Source: Oscillatoriales cyanobacterium
GTDB lineage: Bacteria > Cyanobacteriota > Cyanobacteriia > Cyanobacteriales > Laspinemataceae
Length of the DNA: 49,959 nucleotides
Reading direction: 5' to 3'
Assembly: GCA_011390955.1 (NCBI GenBank)
Contig: JAABRM010000051.1
Location: 1 to 49,959 of the forward strand
The translations under genes and the position numbers were made by a program. Below, in pieces: positions 8,601-16,350 of this stretch (position 1 is the stretch's first letter; every line of letters begins with the position of its first letter). Under the pieces are notes generated by a model. That model worked only from the letters and a program-made list of their open reading frames with translations. It did no database searches and was not told where the DNA came from.

Positions 8601-8718
8601 TATCCGCTGCAAATCCCTCATCTATCCGCTGCCAATATCCGCTGCAAATCCCTCATCTATCCGCTGCCAATATCCGCTGCAAATCCCTCATCTATCCGCT
8701 GCCAATATCCGCTGCAAA
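8601..8718. repeat. 35-bp tandem repeat, 3.4 copies
   Basis: Perfect units start at 8601, 8636 and 8671, followed by a partial copy. Each unit holds TATCCGCTGC twice. There are no spacers of unique sequence, so this is not a CRISPR array. Confidence 0.9.
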
Positions 8719-8731
8719 TTAGAGATAATTT

Positions 8732-8795
8732 AACCACAAAGACACAGAGGACACAAAGAGATATTCTTCTTCGTGTCCTCTGTGTCTTTGTGGTT
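8732..8795. repeat. Perfect 23-bp inverted repeat (AACCACAAAGACACAGAGG type)
   Basis: The left arm (8732-8754) and right arm (8773-8795) are exact complements with an 18-nt loop. This ACCACAAAGACACAGAGGAC motif is of a type widely dispersed in cyanobacterial intergenic DNA (from memory). Confidence 0.85.
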
Positions 8796-8812
8796 TATTT
8801 TCACTCACAGTA

Positions 8813-8842
8813 GTAGGGTGGGAAAAAATTTGCCCACCCTAC
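8813..8842. terminator. Hairpin GTAGGGTGGG / CCCACCCTAC after the RTX remnant
   Basis: A perfect 10-bp stem with an A/T-rich loop lies 7 bp past the stop of the minus-strand RTX remnant. On that strand it is a plausible terminator. A similar hairpin sits between the MBL hydrolase and psaK genes (42953-42974), so it may also simply be a dispersed repeat. Confidence 0.45.
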
Positions 8843-8849
8843 GAATAAA

Positions 8850-10097
8850 TTACACCATTAAGGTGAAATCAGCGCTATCAATCAAACCAACATCAACACC
8901 TGTCAATGTGGCTAACAATTCATTACCACTGGCAATCAAAGTATTCCCATTACTGCCAGTAACACTTAACTGGTCAAAGGTTAAACCACCGGCTAAACCA
9001 ATCAGGTCGATACCATTAGTAAAGTCCAGGATTGTATCCGAACCAAAACCGGATTGCAGGACAAAATAATCCTTATCTGCATTACCAATTAGGGTATCAT
9101 TTCCGGCATCTCCATAGAGGAAATCTTCGCCATCTCCTCCCCAGAGGAAATCATTCCCTTCACCACCATAAATGACATCATTTCCGGTGTCTCCGGCAAG
9201 GCTATCATTGCCTTTATCGCCATAGATAATATCCTCACCTTCATCCCCATGAATTAGGTCATCACCTTGGCCACCACGGGCGGTATCATTATCATTGCCA
9301 CCGGAAATCGAGTCATTCCCCACATGACCTTGCAGGAAATCATTGCCATCTTTTCCGTATAGCAAATCATCCCCATCACTAGCAACTAAACCGGGGTTAG
9401 ACGTGCCACCAAACAAGGTGTCATCACCCATATCACCAATCAAAGTATCGCTGCCTAAATCGCCATAGATTAAGTCATTATCTTGACCACCGTAGGCTAA
9501 ATCATTGCCTTGACCACCATAGATAATGTCTTTACCTTGATTGCCCAGCAACAGGTCTGCCCCTTGGTTGCCGTAAATTTCATCATCCCCATCATTACCA
9601 AATAGGGCATCATTTCCTGGCAGACCACGGATGACATCATTGCCACCCTGACCGCCGATCGCATCATCATTAGGTGTGCCATCAATATTCTCTGCACTAT
9701 CCGTTCCTACGGCAGTAAAGGAAATATTGACTAAATCAACGGTGGGTTCAGAGGGCACAACCGGAGGTTCTGGTAAAGAGGTACTCTCCGTTGTTTCACT
9801 GCTGGCAGTAGAAGTGCTACTATCTGGGGCGTCATCTGAGGGCAAAAGATTGCTCAGACCCGTGAAAGGCGGAATCTGACTGGGAGAAACGGGGAATAGA
9901 CTATTATCAACAGGTTCGTCAACAGGTTCGTCAATATCGACACTCGTCACCGCGACATCCGAAACTTCAAACCCGTCATACTTGGCATCATCACTGGTGG
10001 CAGTGGTAGTGATGGTATATTCCACATCCCCATCAACCGTATCATCTGTCACTCCTGTCACCGTGACGGTTTGAGCATTATCCCAGTTATCCGCACT
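8850..10097 (-). pseudogene. 3' part of an RTX (hemolysin-type calcium-binding) protein, truncated
   Basis: The frame encodes a Calx-beta-like end (DNWDNAQTVTVTGVTDD, TVDGDVEYTI), a Pro/Ser/Thr-rich linker of about 70 residues, about 20 glycine/aspartate nonapeptides of the GGxGxDxxx type that bind calcium in a beta-roll, and a C-terminal FTNGIDLIGL..FDQLSVTG tail typical of type-I-secreted RTX proteins. The large N-terminal part expected for such a protein is missing: reading upstream, the frame runs at about 10090-10097 straight into sequence that encodes MetE in another frame. A GTG at 10061 could start translation of 403 residues, but it sits inside a conserved repeat (TVTVTG), so it is not a natural start. 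I read it as a truncated remnant. Confidence 0.75.
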
Positions 10098-10489
10098 TTC
10101 CAGATATTGCGAGCATCTACAATGCCCGCGCCCAAGCGTTTACCGGCGGGAAATCCGTACTTTTTTAGCAAATCAATATTACGTCCGCGAGTTAAGTCAA
10201 GACTGATGGCAGCAACGGGCAGTTCCGTCACCCAGGGATAGTTTTTGCCCAAATCGTCGAAATATGTAACTAAATGAATCGGTAATCCGACTTCGGCTAG
10301 GGCTGTATATGTGGACTGACACAAAGCTTGGAACTTTTCTGCATCGTCCAGAACTAAGGCGGGTTCGTGGATTTGTACTTCAACTACCGCTAAGTTTTTC
10401 AGTTCTTGGAGTAAGATGACATAGCGATCGCGCAATTTAGCGGCAGCTTGTTCTACATTCAGGTCTAAACGGCTCAGTCGCAGCAGTCA
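10090..10489 (-). pseudogene. metE: metE fragment (cobalamin-independent methionine synthase)
   Basis: About 130 residues match the second quarter of MetE: VEVQIHEPALVLDD, then HLVTYFDDLGKNYPWV, LPVAAISLDLTRG, GFPAGKRLGAGIVDARNIW. Intact MetE is about 750 residues and makes methionine from homocysteine and methyl-tetrahydrofolate. The fragment starts after a stop at 10487-10489 and ends within the codons for NIWK, where RTX coding sequence begins in a different frame. A cobalamin riboswitch 280 bp upstream on the same strand, the usual control element of bacterial metE, supports the identification. Behind its ATG (10769-10772) the first residues MVNLGFFP resemble the NLGFPRIG start of MetE before the frame decays. 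The zinc-binding C-terminal catalytic half is absent, so it cannot be active. Confidence 0.8.
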
Positions 10490-10640
10490 GATTTCAGGCG
10501 ATCGGCTTTCAGCCGTCACAGAACAAAGTGACAACGAAACGCGATATGTCGGAGACGCTTCCCCGATGGGTCTCTGATTGCTGATTGCTGATTTATGATT
10601 TATGCGGTAAGCCTGACGGTATAGCTTTCCTTGCCGCATC
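10490..10640. repeat. Dispersed-repeat-like filler between metE pieces
   Basis: This stretch carries ATTGCTGATTGCTGATTTATG and GGCGATCGGCTTTCAGCCG, motifs of a kind common in cyanobacterial intergenic repeats; related text is near 13255-13275 and 16050-16080. It separates the metE fragment from its riboswitch and probably represents repeat insertion during decay. A 63-codon open frame inside (up to 10678) is not convincing as a gene. Confidence 0.4.
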
Positions 10641-10769
10641 GAAATTCTGCTGCTTAATGGTGATTTAAAGGCGTCCAAGGCCGTGACTAACCGATGGAGC
10701 GATTCTCGTTCCCTGGCGCCGAAGCGATCGCGTGACTGTGTTGTATGGAAAAAAGCCTAAATTAACCAT

Positions 10770-10925
10770 CATCCGTACCTCGCAGATGTTGTAGAACATG
10801 GGCTATTTATCGGCGGGCATTCTGACTCGGAGGCATTCTGCCTCCTTCACAGTTGCGGGACAGCGGCAGATTCTCACTGCACTTTCCCCGTTTCCTCTAG
10901 CGGCTGATCCTCGCTAGAACCGATT
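10770..10925 (-). promoter_or_regulatory. Cobalamin (adenosylcobalamin) riboswitch, copy 1, upstream of metE remnant
   Basis: Read on the minus strand, the element shows the class core: AGTGCAGTGAGAATCTGCCG, CTGTCCCGCAACTGTGA, a GGAGGCA..TGCCTCC hairpin, and GAGTCAGAATGCCCGCC (the B12 box region). It ends in a small hairpin (ATCTG / CGGAT) whose loop holds GAGG, immediately before ATG 10772-10770, so the ribosome site itself would be sequestered; this implies translational control by B12. In the family, B12 binding turns expression off, which suits metE, the B12-independent enzyme. Confidence 0.9.
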
Positions 10926-11012
10926 TATGAATTTTTACTATCTTACAGTATTTTGTCCCAATGGCGATCGCCAGCATGAAAAAAATATCACCCTGAGAAA
11001 TTTGAGAGCAAT

Positions 11013-11083
11013 TAGACATCTCCAAAAATCAGATATAAAGTCTTAATCTGGCTGGAGTGACAGGCAATTATTGGAGATGTCTA
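11013..11083. mobile_element. 71-bp MITE-like element with TA-ended 13-bp inverted repeats
   Basis: TAGACATCTCCAA at 11013 is the perfect complement of TTGGAGATGTCTA ending at 11083, and both ends carry TA. That is the signature of Tc1/mariner-IS630-type insertion into TA. No transposase is encoded, so this would be a non-autonomous derivative. It lies 21 bp beyond the stop of the methyltransferase gene and may also act as a hairpin terminator. Confidence 0.6.
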
Positions 11084-11104
11084 TTGAACATTTTCCCCAG
11101 TCCC

Positions 11105-12106
11105 CTAACCGTTGAACAACTGAACCACTTTCGCTTCAGAATTCTCGGCGGACTGAGGTGTTGAATTGCCTCGCACGGCGCGGAACATCCCAAACCGACA
11201 CAACCCGACACCAAATGCCAAACGCATCAGCAGTATCGTTGGCACTTCTCGCAAAGACTTGATAAATCCCGAAACCCCAAATAGCCATAATCCTTTGGGT
11301 CGAGCAATTCCTTGCCAGATAGAATCCAGCCAAGAAGGCAGGGTTTCTGCGGTCCAGTCTGCGGTGGCGACCTCCCCAGAGACCAATCCAGTCTCCTCTA
11401 TCAGTTCGGCAAACCCTTCAATGCTAGAGAAAGCCGGATGGGACCACTGATCGAGCAGTTGACGCATGACTGGTTTTTCCCAGAAATTTAGGGGCTGTTG
11501 GCGATCGTCCCGTTGATTCCAGTCCGCCACAACTAGCCGACCACCGGGTTTTAACACTCGCATCATCTCTCGCGCATATTGGGCTTTATCCGGCATATGG
11601 GGACCTGCTTCGATCGACCAAACTACGTCAAAACTGGCATCGGGAAACGATAATGCCAGGGCATCATTGACCATAAACTTAGCATCAACTCCTTCAGGGG
11701 TTAATTCCTGGGCTCGCTGCACTTGTTGGGGACTGATTGTCACTCCCGTAACCGAAAAACCATAGTCTTTGGCCAGAATGCGGCTGCTTCCCCCAATGCC
11801 ACAACCCACATCCAACACCGTTGTCCCAGGGGGCAATCGATCCAATCCTCCCCATAAGGCCATTTCATGCACAAAGTCCGATTTAGCGGTGAGAAAATCT
11901 TTCCGTCTTGGGGGCGAACCATAATGACCCAGGTGAATATGTTCGCCCCAGTAAAATTCTAAAATTCCGTCTTCAGTCCATTCGTCATAAGAATTAGCCA
12001 CGGTTTCGGAGGATTGATAACGGCGAGGGGTGACGAGATAAAGCGTAATTCCTCCCCCTAGGAATAGAAGCAAAAATCCCAGAGAATAGAATAAGTACAT
12101 TGCCAT
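11105..12106 (-). CDS. MPBQ/MSBQ methyltransferase (tocopherol and plastoquinone pathway)
   Basis: A 333-residue S-adenosylmethionine methyltransferase matching the cyanobacterial 2-methyl-6-phytyl-1,4-benzoquinol methyltransferase type (Synechocystis sll0418). That enzyme methylates the ring in tocopherol and plastoquinone synthesis. An N-terminal membrane anchor (YSLGFLLLFLGGGITLYLV) is followed by YQSSETVANSYDEWTEDG, the SAM motif VLDVGCGIGGSSRILA, TGVTISPQQVQRA, and SFDVVWSIEAGPHMPDKA. The C terminus SLREVPTILLMRLAFGVG is very typical of the family. I chose ATG 12106 because AGGAGAG lies about seven bases upstream; the frame extends to 12319 but the added residues do not fit the family. 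It is monocistronic by spacing, with the next gene starting 109 bp away on the same strand. Confidence 0.93.
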   Translation of the reverse strand: MAMYLFYSLGFLLLFLGGGITLYLVTPRRYQSSETVANSYDEWTEDGILEFYWGEHIHLGHYGSPPRRKDFLTAKSDFVHEMALWGGLDRLPPGTTVLDVGCGIGGSSRILAKDYGFSVTGVTISPQQVQRAQELTPEGVDAKFMVNDALALSFPDASFDVVWSIEAGPHMPDKAQYAREMMRVLKPGGRLVVADWNQRDDRQQPLNFWEKPVMRQLLDQWSHPAFSSIEGFAELIEETGLVSGEVATADWTAETLPSWLDSIWQGIARPKGLWLFGVSGFIKSLREVPTILLMRLAFGVGLCRFGMFRAVRGNSTPQSAENSEAKVVQLFNG

Positions 12107-12215
12107 AAAAGACTCTCCTCTGATGGTGATAGGTTGGTTTGGATAGTTGGTTTGGCTCAAATTAAGCAGTAAACTAGCAAGTTTTTTAGAATATTCCCCC
12201 GGTATCTTTGAGTTA

Positions 12216-12893
12216 CTAAAATTTTCGTCCACACCCACACGGGCGATCGCCCAATTGTCCGCGATTGGGAAAAAAAGTCGGAAAGTATTGAGGACTGGTT
12301 TGCACCAACAACCAGACAATCGTGCAGTGAATTACCGATAAGCCAACCGCCCATAATAGATTACTCAAAAGCCAGTTAGGGTCGATCGCTCTCAAGGTGT
12401 CTATCGACTGGTCAAATAGCATCAGACTCCCAAGGCTGAGAACATAACCGGCGATCGCGCTTAGACCTAACCAACTTAAATAGCCCGAAAAATTCAGGCG
12501 GCTAAATTTTGGTTGCAGGGTGACAAATCCGGTGATTAAAAGGAGTTGCACTCCGCTGCAAATTGCCAAATTCAATGAATTTATGTTTAAAGGAATTTGA
12601 CCGATCGCGCTTGTATAAAACCAATCGGTCAGCCAGATCGCGATCGCCGTCTCGATCGCTCTGTGGGGAGTTAAAGTGTTACTGGCCACCACAGCCAATC
12701 CTAGCAAGGGTGGATTAGAGTCAAACAGAATGCTGGCACAAGAAACAGCAATTAGCCCCAACTGCCACTCACGAATTTCCGCAACTGCGGCGATCGCAAT
12801 TTCCCATAAATTGAGTTGATGGAGTGCGGAAAGTTGCGGATCTTTGGAGTATTTACAACTCGAAACCTCTGCCGATTTCACTAAAAATTTCAT
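12216..12893 (-). CDS. Polytopic membrane protein of unknown function
   Basis: 225 residues with about five hydrophobic segments, including LGLIAVSCASILF, LAICSGVQLLLITGFVTL, LGLSAIAGYVLSLGSLML and LLWAVGLSVIHCTIVWLLV, and a basic, Cys-containing tail (CGCGRKF). I do not recognise the family. ATG 12893 is preferred over TTG 12950. It lies on the same strand downstream of the second cobalamin riboswitch, about 470 bp away with a 67-bp repeat between them, so a cobalt- or B12-related role is conceivable but not supported by any motif I can see. Confidence 0.5.
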   Translation of the reverse strand: MKFLVKSAEVSSCKYSKDPQLSALHQLNLWEIAIAAVAEIREWQLGLIAVSCASILFDSNPPLLGLAVVASNTLTPHRAIETAIAIWLTDWFYTSAIGQIPLNINSLNLAICSGVQLLLITGFVTLQPKFSRLNFSGYLSWLGLSAIAGYVLSLGSLMLFDQSIDTLRAIDPNWLLSNLLWAVGLSVIHCTIVWLLVQTSPQYFPTFFPNRGQLGDRPCGCGRKF

Positions 12894-12976
12894 GCTTTTA
12901 CTTTGCCCATTTGAGGATATTTGAGGATAATTGATTGCTTCTGTGGCCAAGACGGATGGTTTTTGCGAGTCAGCCC

Positions 12977-13043
12977 AGAAACCGGGTTTCTGCGTGAAGA
13001 CGCTTGTTTTTCACCGACAATCTGGCAAAGAAACCCGGTTTCT
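12977..13043. repeat. 67-bp palindromic repeat, AGAAACCGGGTTTCT ends
   Basis: The ends are the same 15-bp arms as at 7269 and the length is exactly 67 bp, but the interior is unrelated to the other copies except for size. Conserved ends with a variable interior of fixed length is a notable property of this family. Confidence 0.85.
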
Positions 13044-13098
13044 CGAACCGCCACCCAACCCTCGCCTTGTGAAGGGAGGGGGTTTATATTTATGATTT

Positions 13099-13128
13099 CG
13101 TAGGGGCGAATGGCCGTTCGTCCCTACG
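13099..13128. repeat. Hairpin CGTAGGGGCGAA / TTCGTCCCTACG
   Basis: A 12-bp stem with one G-T pair and a 6-nt loop. The same GTAGGGGCGA arms recur at 14618-14646. It may end transcription from either side. Confidence 0.6.
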
Positions 13129-13365
13129 GGTTGGACAAAACCTAGTTTTAGCTTGGGTTGAACAAAAGTGAAACCCAACATTATTCGTTATTTAGGCCAA
13201 ACAAAAAATAACGAATAAAAAATCACCAAATAATTGTAGGTTTTACTAAAAAAGCTGATTTTTGATTGCTGATGGCTAACTGCTAGATTCTGTGACTTGC
13301 CGTGGCGGAGGCAGTAAGCTCGCAGACAGAAAAACTTTAAATCTTGAAACAAAAAGATGGATAAA

Positions 13366-13552
13366 CATCTGTACCTCGCAGATATATTGGTTAACCGACG
13401 CGACATTTCACGTCTTTTATATATGTCGGCATTTCCATCGGCGGGCATTCTGACTCGGAGGCACGATCGCTCCTTCACAGTTGCGGGACAGCGGCAGATT
13501 CTCACTGCACTTTCCCCGTTTCCTCTAGCGGCTGATCCCCGCTAGAACCGAT
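13366..13552 (-). promoter_or_regulatory. Cobalamin riboswitch, copy 2, without an intact gene
   Basis: The core (about 13430-13552) matches copy 1 at 10800-10925 almost base for base. It differs mainly in one hairpin loop, where it carries a GCGATCG sequence, and by one C/T change. The 3' part again forms ATCTGCGAGGTACAGAT, a 5-bp hairpin with GAGG in the loop, right before an ATG at 13368. From that ATG only 30 codons follow (to 13276), beginning MFIHLFVSRF; this looks like a leader or the remnant of a gene start. No intact gene follows until the membrane protein at 12893. Confidence 0.88.
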
Positions 13553-13599
13553 TCAATTGGTTAGCATACCATATAAATGTTCTTTGGCCGGAGAAAAAA

Positions 13600-13985
13600 C
13601 TGAGAAAGCTTCACAGTTTCTGATTCTGGACACAATCGGCGGATATAGATGCCCGATCGCCTTTTTGCCGTTGATGAGCAGGGTGCGCCCCTCGTAAGAG
13701 GTTATACCCAAGGACGATCGCCCCTCCCCAAGTGACTTGCTTAACAAACAGCCGCCGCACGATCGTCCATTCCATAAAATGCCCATCATTGATGAGCGGA
13801 TCGGCTAATAAAATCAATCCTTGATAGAGGATGAAGCCACCGACGAGAGCGATCGCACAAAGCCAGCAAATGTCCGACCCAGGTGGACTGCTTAAAATCC
13901 GGTCGCCAACTGGCTAAAAGGTTGCTATCTAATTCACGCCAGTCAATAAGACAAGTTTTATTCCCAGCAAAGTGCGATCGGGGAA
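13600..13985 (-). pseudogene. Possible decayed membrane-protein gene
   Basis: On the minus strand two frames read on from each other across a shift near 13855: one gives WRELDSNLLASWRPDFKQST and WVGHLLAL, the other continues AIALVGGFILYQGLILLADP, FMEWTIVRRLFVKQVTW, GGAIVLGYNLLRGAHP. Together they look like one membrane-associated protein of about 110 residues with hydrophobic segments, broken by a frameshift at a GCGATCGC site and without a clear start. The family is not recognised. It lies between the psb28-family gene and riboswitch copy 2. Confidence 0.3.
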
Positions 13986-13986
13986 C

Positions 13987-14340
13987 TTAGTTCGACTGAA
14001 ATTCAAAGCCGTGGGCGTCAGCATAGCGATGGAAAAATCGCATCACCCGCTCCAATTCCGCTTGTGTCCTCAGTTCAAAAGAACATTCGGCTTTGGATAA
14101 ATCATGCTCGTCATCGGCAAAAAAGAATTTCATCCCACTGGGGATGACTGTAATTTCTCCTTCTTGATCCTGCAAAGATAAAGTGTCGATTTTATTGGTG
14201 AAACTCCGTCCTCCTTTTAATGCTTCTACGTCTTCAAATAATAAAACCACCAAGTTGGTGCCGCGATCGCGCCGTTTGCGAAGGCTAATTCCACTCAGTT
14301 CTTCGTCGATCCCAGCTATAAATTGCACAGATACAGGCAT
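13987..14340 (-). CDS. psb28: Psb28-family photosystem II assembly protein
   Basis: 117 residues, the family's usual length. Psb28 proteins bind the cytoplasmic face of CP47-containing photosystem II assembly intermediates and are absent from the finished complex. The signature stretches are present: VQFIAGIDEE at the N terminus, RDRGTNLVVLLFEDVEAL, DQEGEITVIPSGMKFFF in the centre and VMRFFHRYADAHGFEF at the end. The divergence from the usual MRFMERYAEEHGL pattern, together with the central sequence, suggests the Psb28-2 paralogue, but I am not certain which of the two it is. ATG 14340 has GGAG eight bases upstream. Transcribed away from the TIGR01777 gene. Confidence 0.85.
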   Translation of the reverse strand: MPVSVQFIAGIDEELSGISLRKRRDRGTNLVVLLFEDVEALKGGRSFTNKIDTLSLQDQEGEITVIPSGMKFFFADDEHDLSKAECSFELRTQAELERVMRFFHRYADAHGFEFQSN

Positions 14341-14617
14341 AGTGGGCTCCTGTTTAATTTTCTTATTTGTTATTGGTTATTGTTAATTTGTAACTAACTA
14401 AATTGTGGCATAATTTTGGCAAATTAACAATAGTTTTATCTTAAAATATATTTTAGTATTTGTCAATAGTTTGAGCGCAGGTTTTTCTCTGCCAATTTGC
14501 GAAAAAATCCGGTTTCTGACTGGTGGTGCGATCGAGCATAACAGAAGCCCTTTGGGGCTTTTGCGTGCAGTGGGGAAAGGCTTAATCACCCTACGAATTT
14601 TAGGGGCTGAGAATATT

Positions 14618-14646
14618 GTAGGGGCGACGAGCGCATTCGCCCCTAC
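14618..14646. repeat. Hairpin GTAGGGGCGA / TCGCCCCTAC
   Basis: A perfect 10-bp stem and a 9-nt loop in the 394-bp gap between the divergent psb28-family and TIGR01777 genes. Same arms as 13099-13128. Nothing else of note is seen in that gap besides an AT-rich stretch near 14380-14470 that probably holds the psb28 promoter. Confidence 0.6.
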
Positions 14647-14734
14647 GCTTGGGCGCGGACCCTACCGTGGTTCAGTAAGAAAGAAAAACCCTGTAGGATA
14701 GATAAGGTGAAATAATGTTTTGAGAAGTGAGAAC

Positions 14735-15661
14735 ATGAAAGTAGCCATCACTGGGGCCACAGGTTTTGTGGGAACTCGTTTAGTGGAAAAGTTACACGGT
14801 CAGGGCGATCGTGTTTTGGTGTTGACCCGGAACCGCGATCGCGCTTTGCGGGTGTTTCCCAGTCAAAATTTTCCCAAGGTGGAATTTGTCACCTATACCC
14901 CGCAGCAGTCCGGGAATTGGCAAGGGGCGATCGCTGGTTGTGATGCGGTGGTGAATTTAGCCGGGGCGGGTATTGCCGAAGAACGCTGGACCGCGCAACG
15001 CAAGCAGGAAATTTTAAAGAGTCGTCAATTGGGGACGCAAAAAATTGTTGAGGCGATCGCCCAAGCGAGTCCTCAGCCCAAAGTTTTGGTGAATGCATCG
15101 GCGATCGGTTATTACGGCACTAGCGAAACCGCCACCTTTGATGAAACCAGTAATCCAGGGAATGATTTTCTCGCTCAAGTTTGTCAAGACTGGGAAAATG
15201 AAGCGCAAAAAGTGCAAGAAACGGGCACTCGACTGGTAATTATTCGGACGGGAATTGTCTTGGGGATGGGGGGAGCCCTGGCGAAAATGCTGACGCCTTT
15301 TCAGTTATTTGCTGGCGGGCCAATTGGCAGCGGTCGCCAATGGTTTTCTTGGATTCACCGCGATGATTTAGTTAATTTAATTTTGGCTAGTCTGCAACGG
15401 TCTGATTTAGCCGGAGTCTACAATGGCACCGCACCCAGTCCCGTGCGGATGAATGAACTATGTCAAGTCTTGGGCCAGGTGATGCATCGTCCTTCTTGGT
15501 TGCCAGTTCCCGACTTCGTTTTAGAACTGCTTTTAGGGGATGGGGCTAAAGTGGTTTTAGAAGGTCAAAAGGTTTTACCCCAACGTACTTTATCTTCGGG
15601 TTTTGAATATCAATATCCCGGTTTAAAACCAGCCCTTGAGGAAATTTTAAGCTCTCGTTAA
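14735..15661 (+). CDS. TIGR01777 family NAD(P)-binding epimerase-like protein
   Basis: 308 residues of the extended short-chain dehydrogenase fold. The Rossmann motif GATGFVG is at residues 7-13, followed by CDAVVNLAGAGIAEERWT, which is diagnostic of the TIGR01777 group (YfcH / 'SulA-like' annotations), VNASAIGYYG with the catalytic-type Tyr, IIRTGIVLGMGGALAKML and WFSWIHRDDLVNLI. In plants and cyanobacteria members are thylakoid- or septum-related; the substrate is unknown. ATG 14735 is favoured over the in-frame TTG 14720. Ends shortly before HIP1-rich non-coding DNA. Confidence 0.88.
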   Translation: MKVAITGATGFVGTRLVEKLHGQGDRVLVLTRNRDRALRVFPSQNFPKVEFVTYTPQQSGNWQGAIAGCDAVVNLAGAGIAEERWTAQRKQEILKSRQLGTQKIVEAIAQASPQPKVLVNASAIGYYGTSETATFDETSNPGNDFLAQVCQDWENEAQKVQETGTRLVIIRTGIVLGMGGALAKMLTPFQLFAGGPIGSGRQWFSWIHRDDLVNLILASLQRSDLAGVYNGTAPSPVRMNELCQVLGQVMHRPSWLPVPDFVLELLLGDGAKVVLEGQKVLPQRTLSSGFEYQYPGLKPALEEILSSR

Positions 15662-15785
15662 TCGGCGAAGCGATCGCGATTAATGAGGATCTGAAAAAAG
15701 GATATGGCTGCACCTGAAACCAGGACAGCCTCCCAATTTTTAATCTTCAGAAGCAATGATTAACTTTCGCTACATTGTTTCTTGT

Positions 15786-15974
15786 TTACGACTCAGCAGT
15801 TTTTTGATGTCTTTGCAGGTCGTCAGGATCTACATAATGGCAAACTGCATCATCGACGCAAATTAATGCCCAACCAGACTTGTCAATTCCCATCAGTTTA
15901 TAGGCGGCTTGTTGAATGAAAAAACCTTTGTGATTACGGGTTTGAGATTTGACGTTAACATTTTGATATTCCAT
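15786..15974 (-). CDS. Small conserved-looking protein, 62 residues
   Basis: A short soluble protein starting MEYQNVNVKSQTRNHKGFF. It has AGGAG eight bases before the ATG and normal codon use, which supports it being real. It is charged, with GWALICVDDAVCHYVDPDDL near the end. I do not recognise it. Confidence 0.55.
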   Translation of the reverse strand: MEYQNVNVKSQTRNHKGFFIQQAAYKLMGIDKSGWALICVDDAVCHYVDPDDLQRHQKTAES

Positions 15975-16278
15975 AGTGGCAAAGCTCCTGGGGATAAATA
16001 ACTGGGAGTGAAAATGACTGTTTAATCAAAAGTAAGCGTTTAGCCTTCAGCGATCGGCAGTTAGCTTTTGGATGAAAGGCTTTCGGCTAATTAAATTGGT
16101 GATTCACCAGTGATTCACCGATGGGCGATCGCTGGTATATCGCTGGTATATCGCCGATCCTTGATAGTCGAACATCGATCTACAAGGCATCTGAGCGATA
16201 TTTCCGGTGAAAATTGTTGACATAATTTTTCTCTTTCCCGGCCAAATTTCCCGAAAAAAGGGGTAATTTGGGCAAGGT

Positions 16279-16350
16279 TGGAGTTAAGATAAGTTTTATT
16301 ACCTAATTACGGTTCCCGCAATCGGAAAGTTTTGACTTATCTTAACTCCA
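16279..16350. mobile_element. 72-bp element with perfect 16-bp terminal inverted repeats
   Basis: TGGAGTTAAGATAAGT at 16279-16294 is the exact complement of ACTTATCTTAACTCCA at 16335-16350, with 40 bp between. Size and architecture resemble the element at 11013-11083, but the arms differ. It lies in an 800-bp gap without genes (15975-16778) and could be a MITE or a strong hairpin. Confidence 0.5.

Noticed and set aside
8601-8718. Possible CRISPR array
   Set aside because: The 35-bp units follow each other without unique spacers, and no cas gene is near.
8571-8813. 80-codon open frame
   Set aside because: It is the translation of the tandem repeats and the AACCACAAAGACACAGAGG hairpin; no ribosome site.
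10487-10678. 63-codon frame between riboswitch 1 and the metE fragment
   Set aside because: Half of it is dispersed-repeat sequence; the rest could be decayed metE but does not align clearly.
12216-12893. Cobalt or B12 transporter controlled by riboswitch 2
   Set aside because: No His-rich or transporter motif is visible, and about 470 bp with a repeat lie between; kept as unknown membrane protein.
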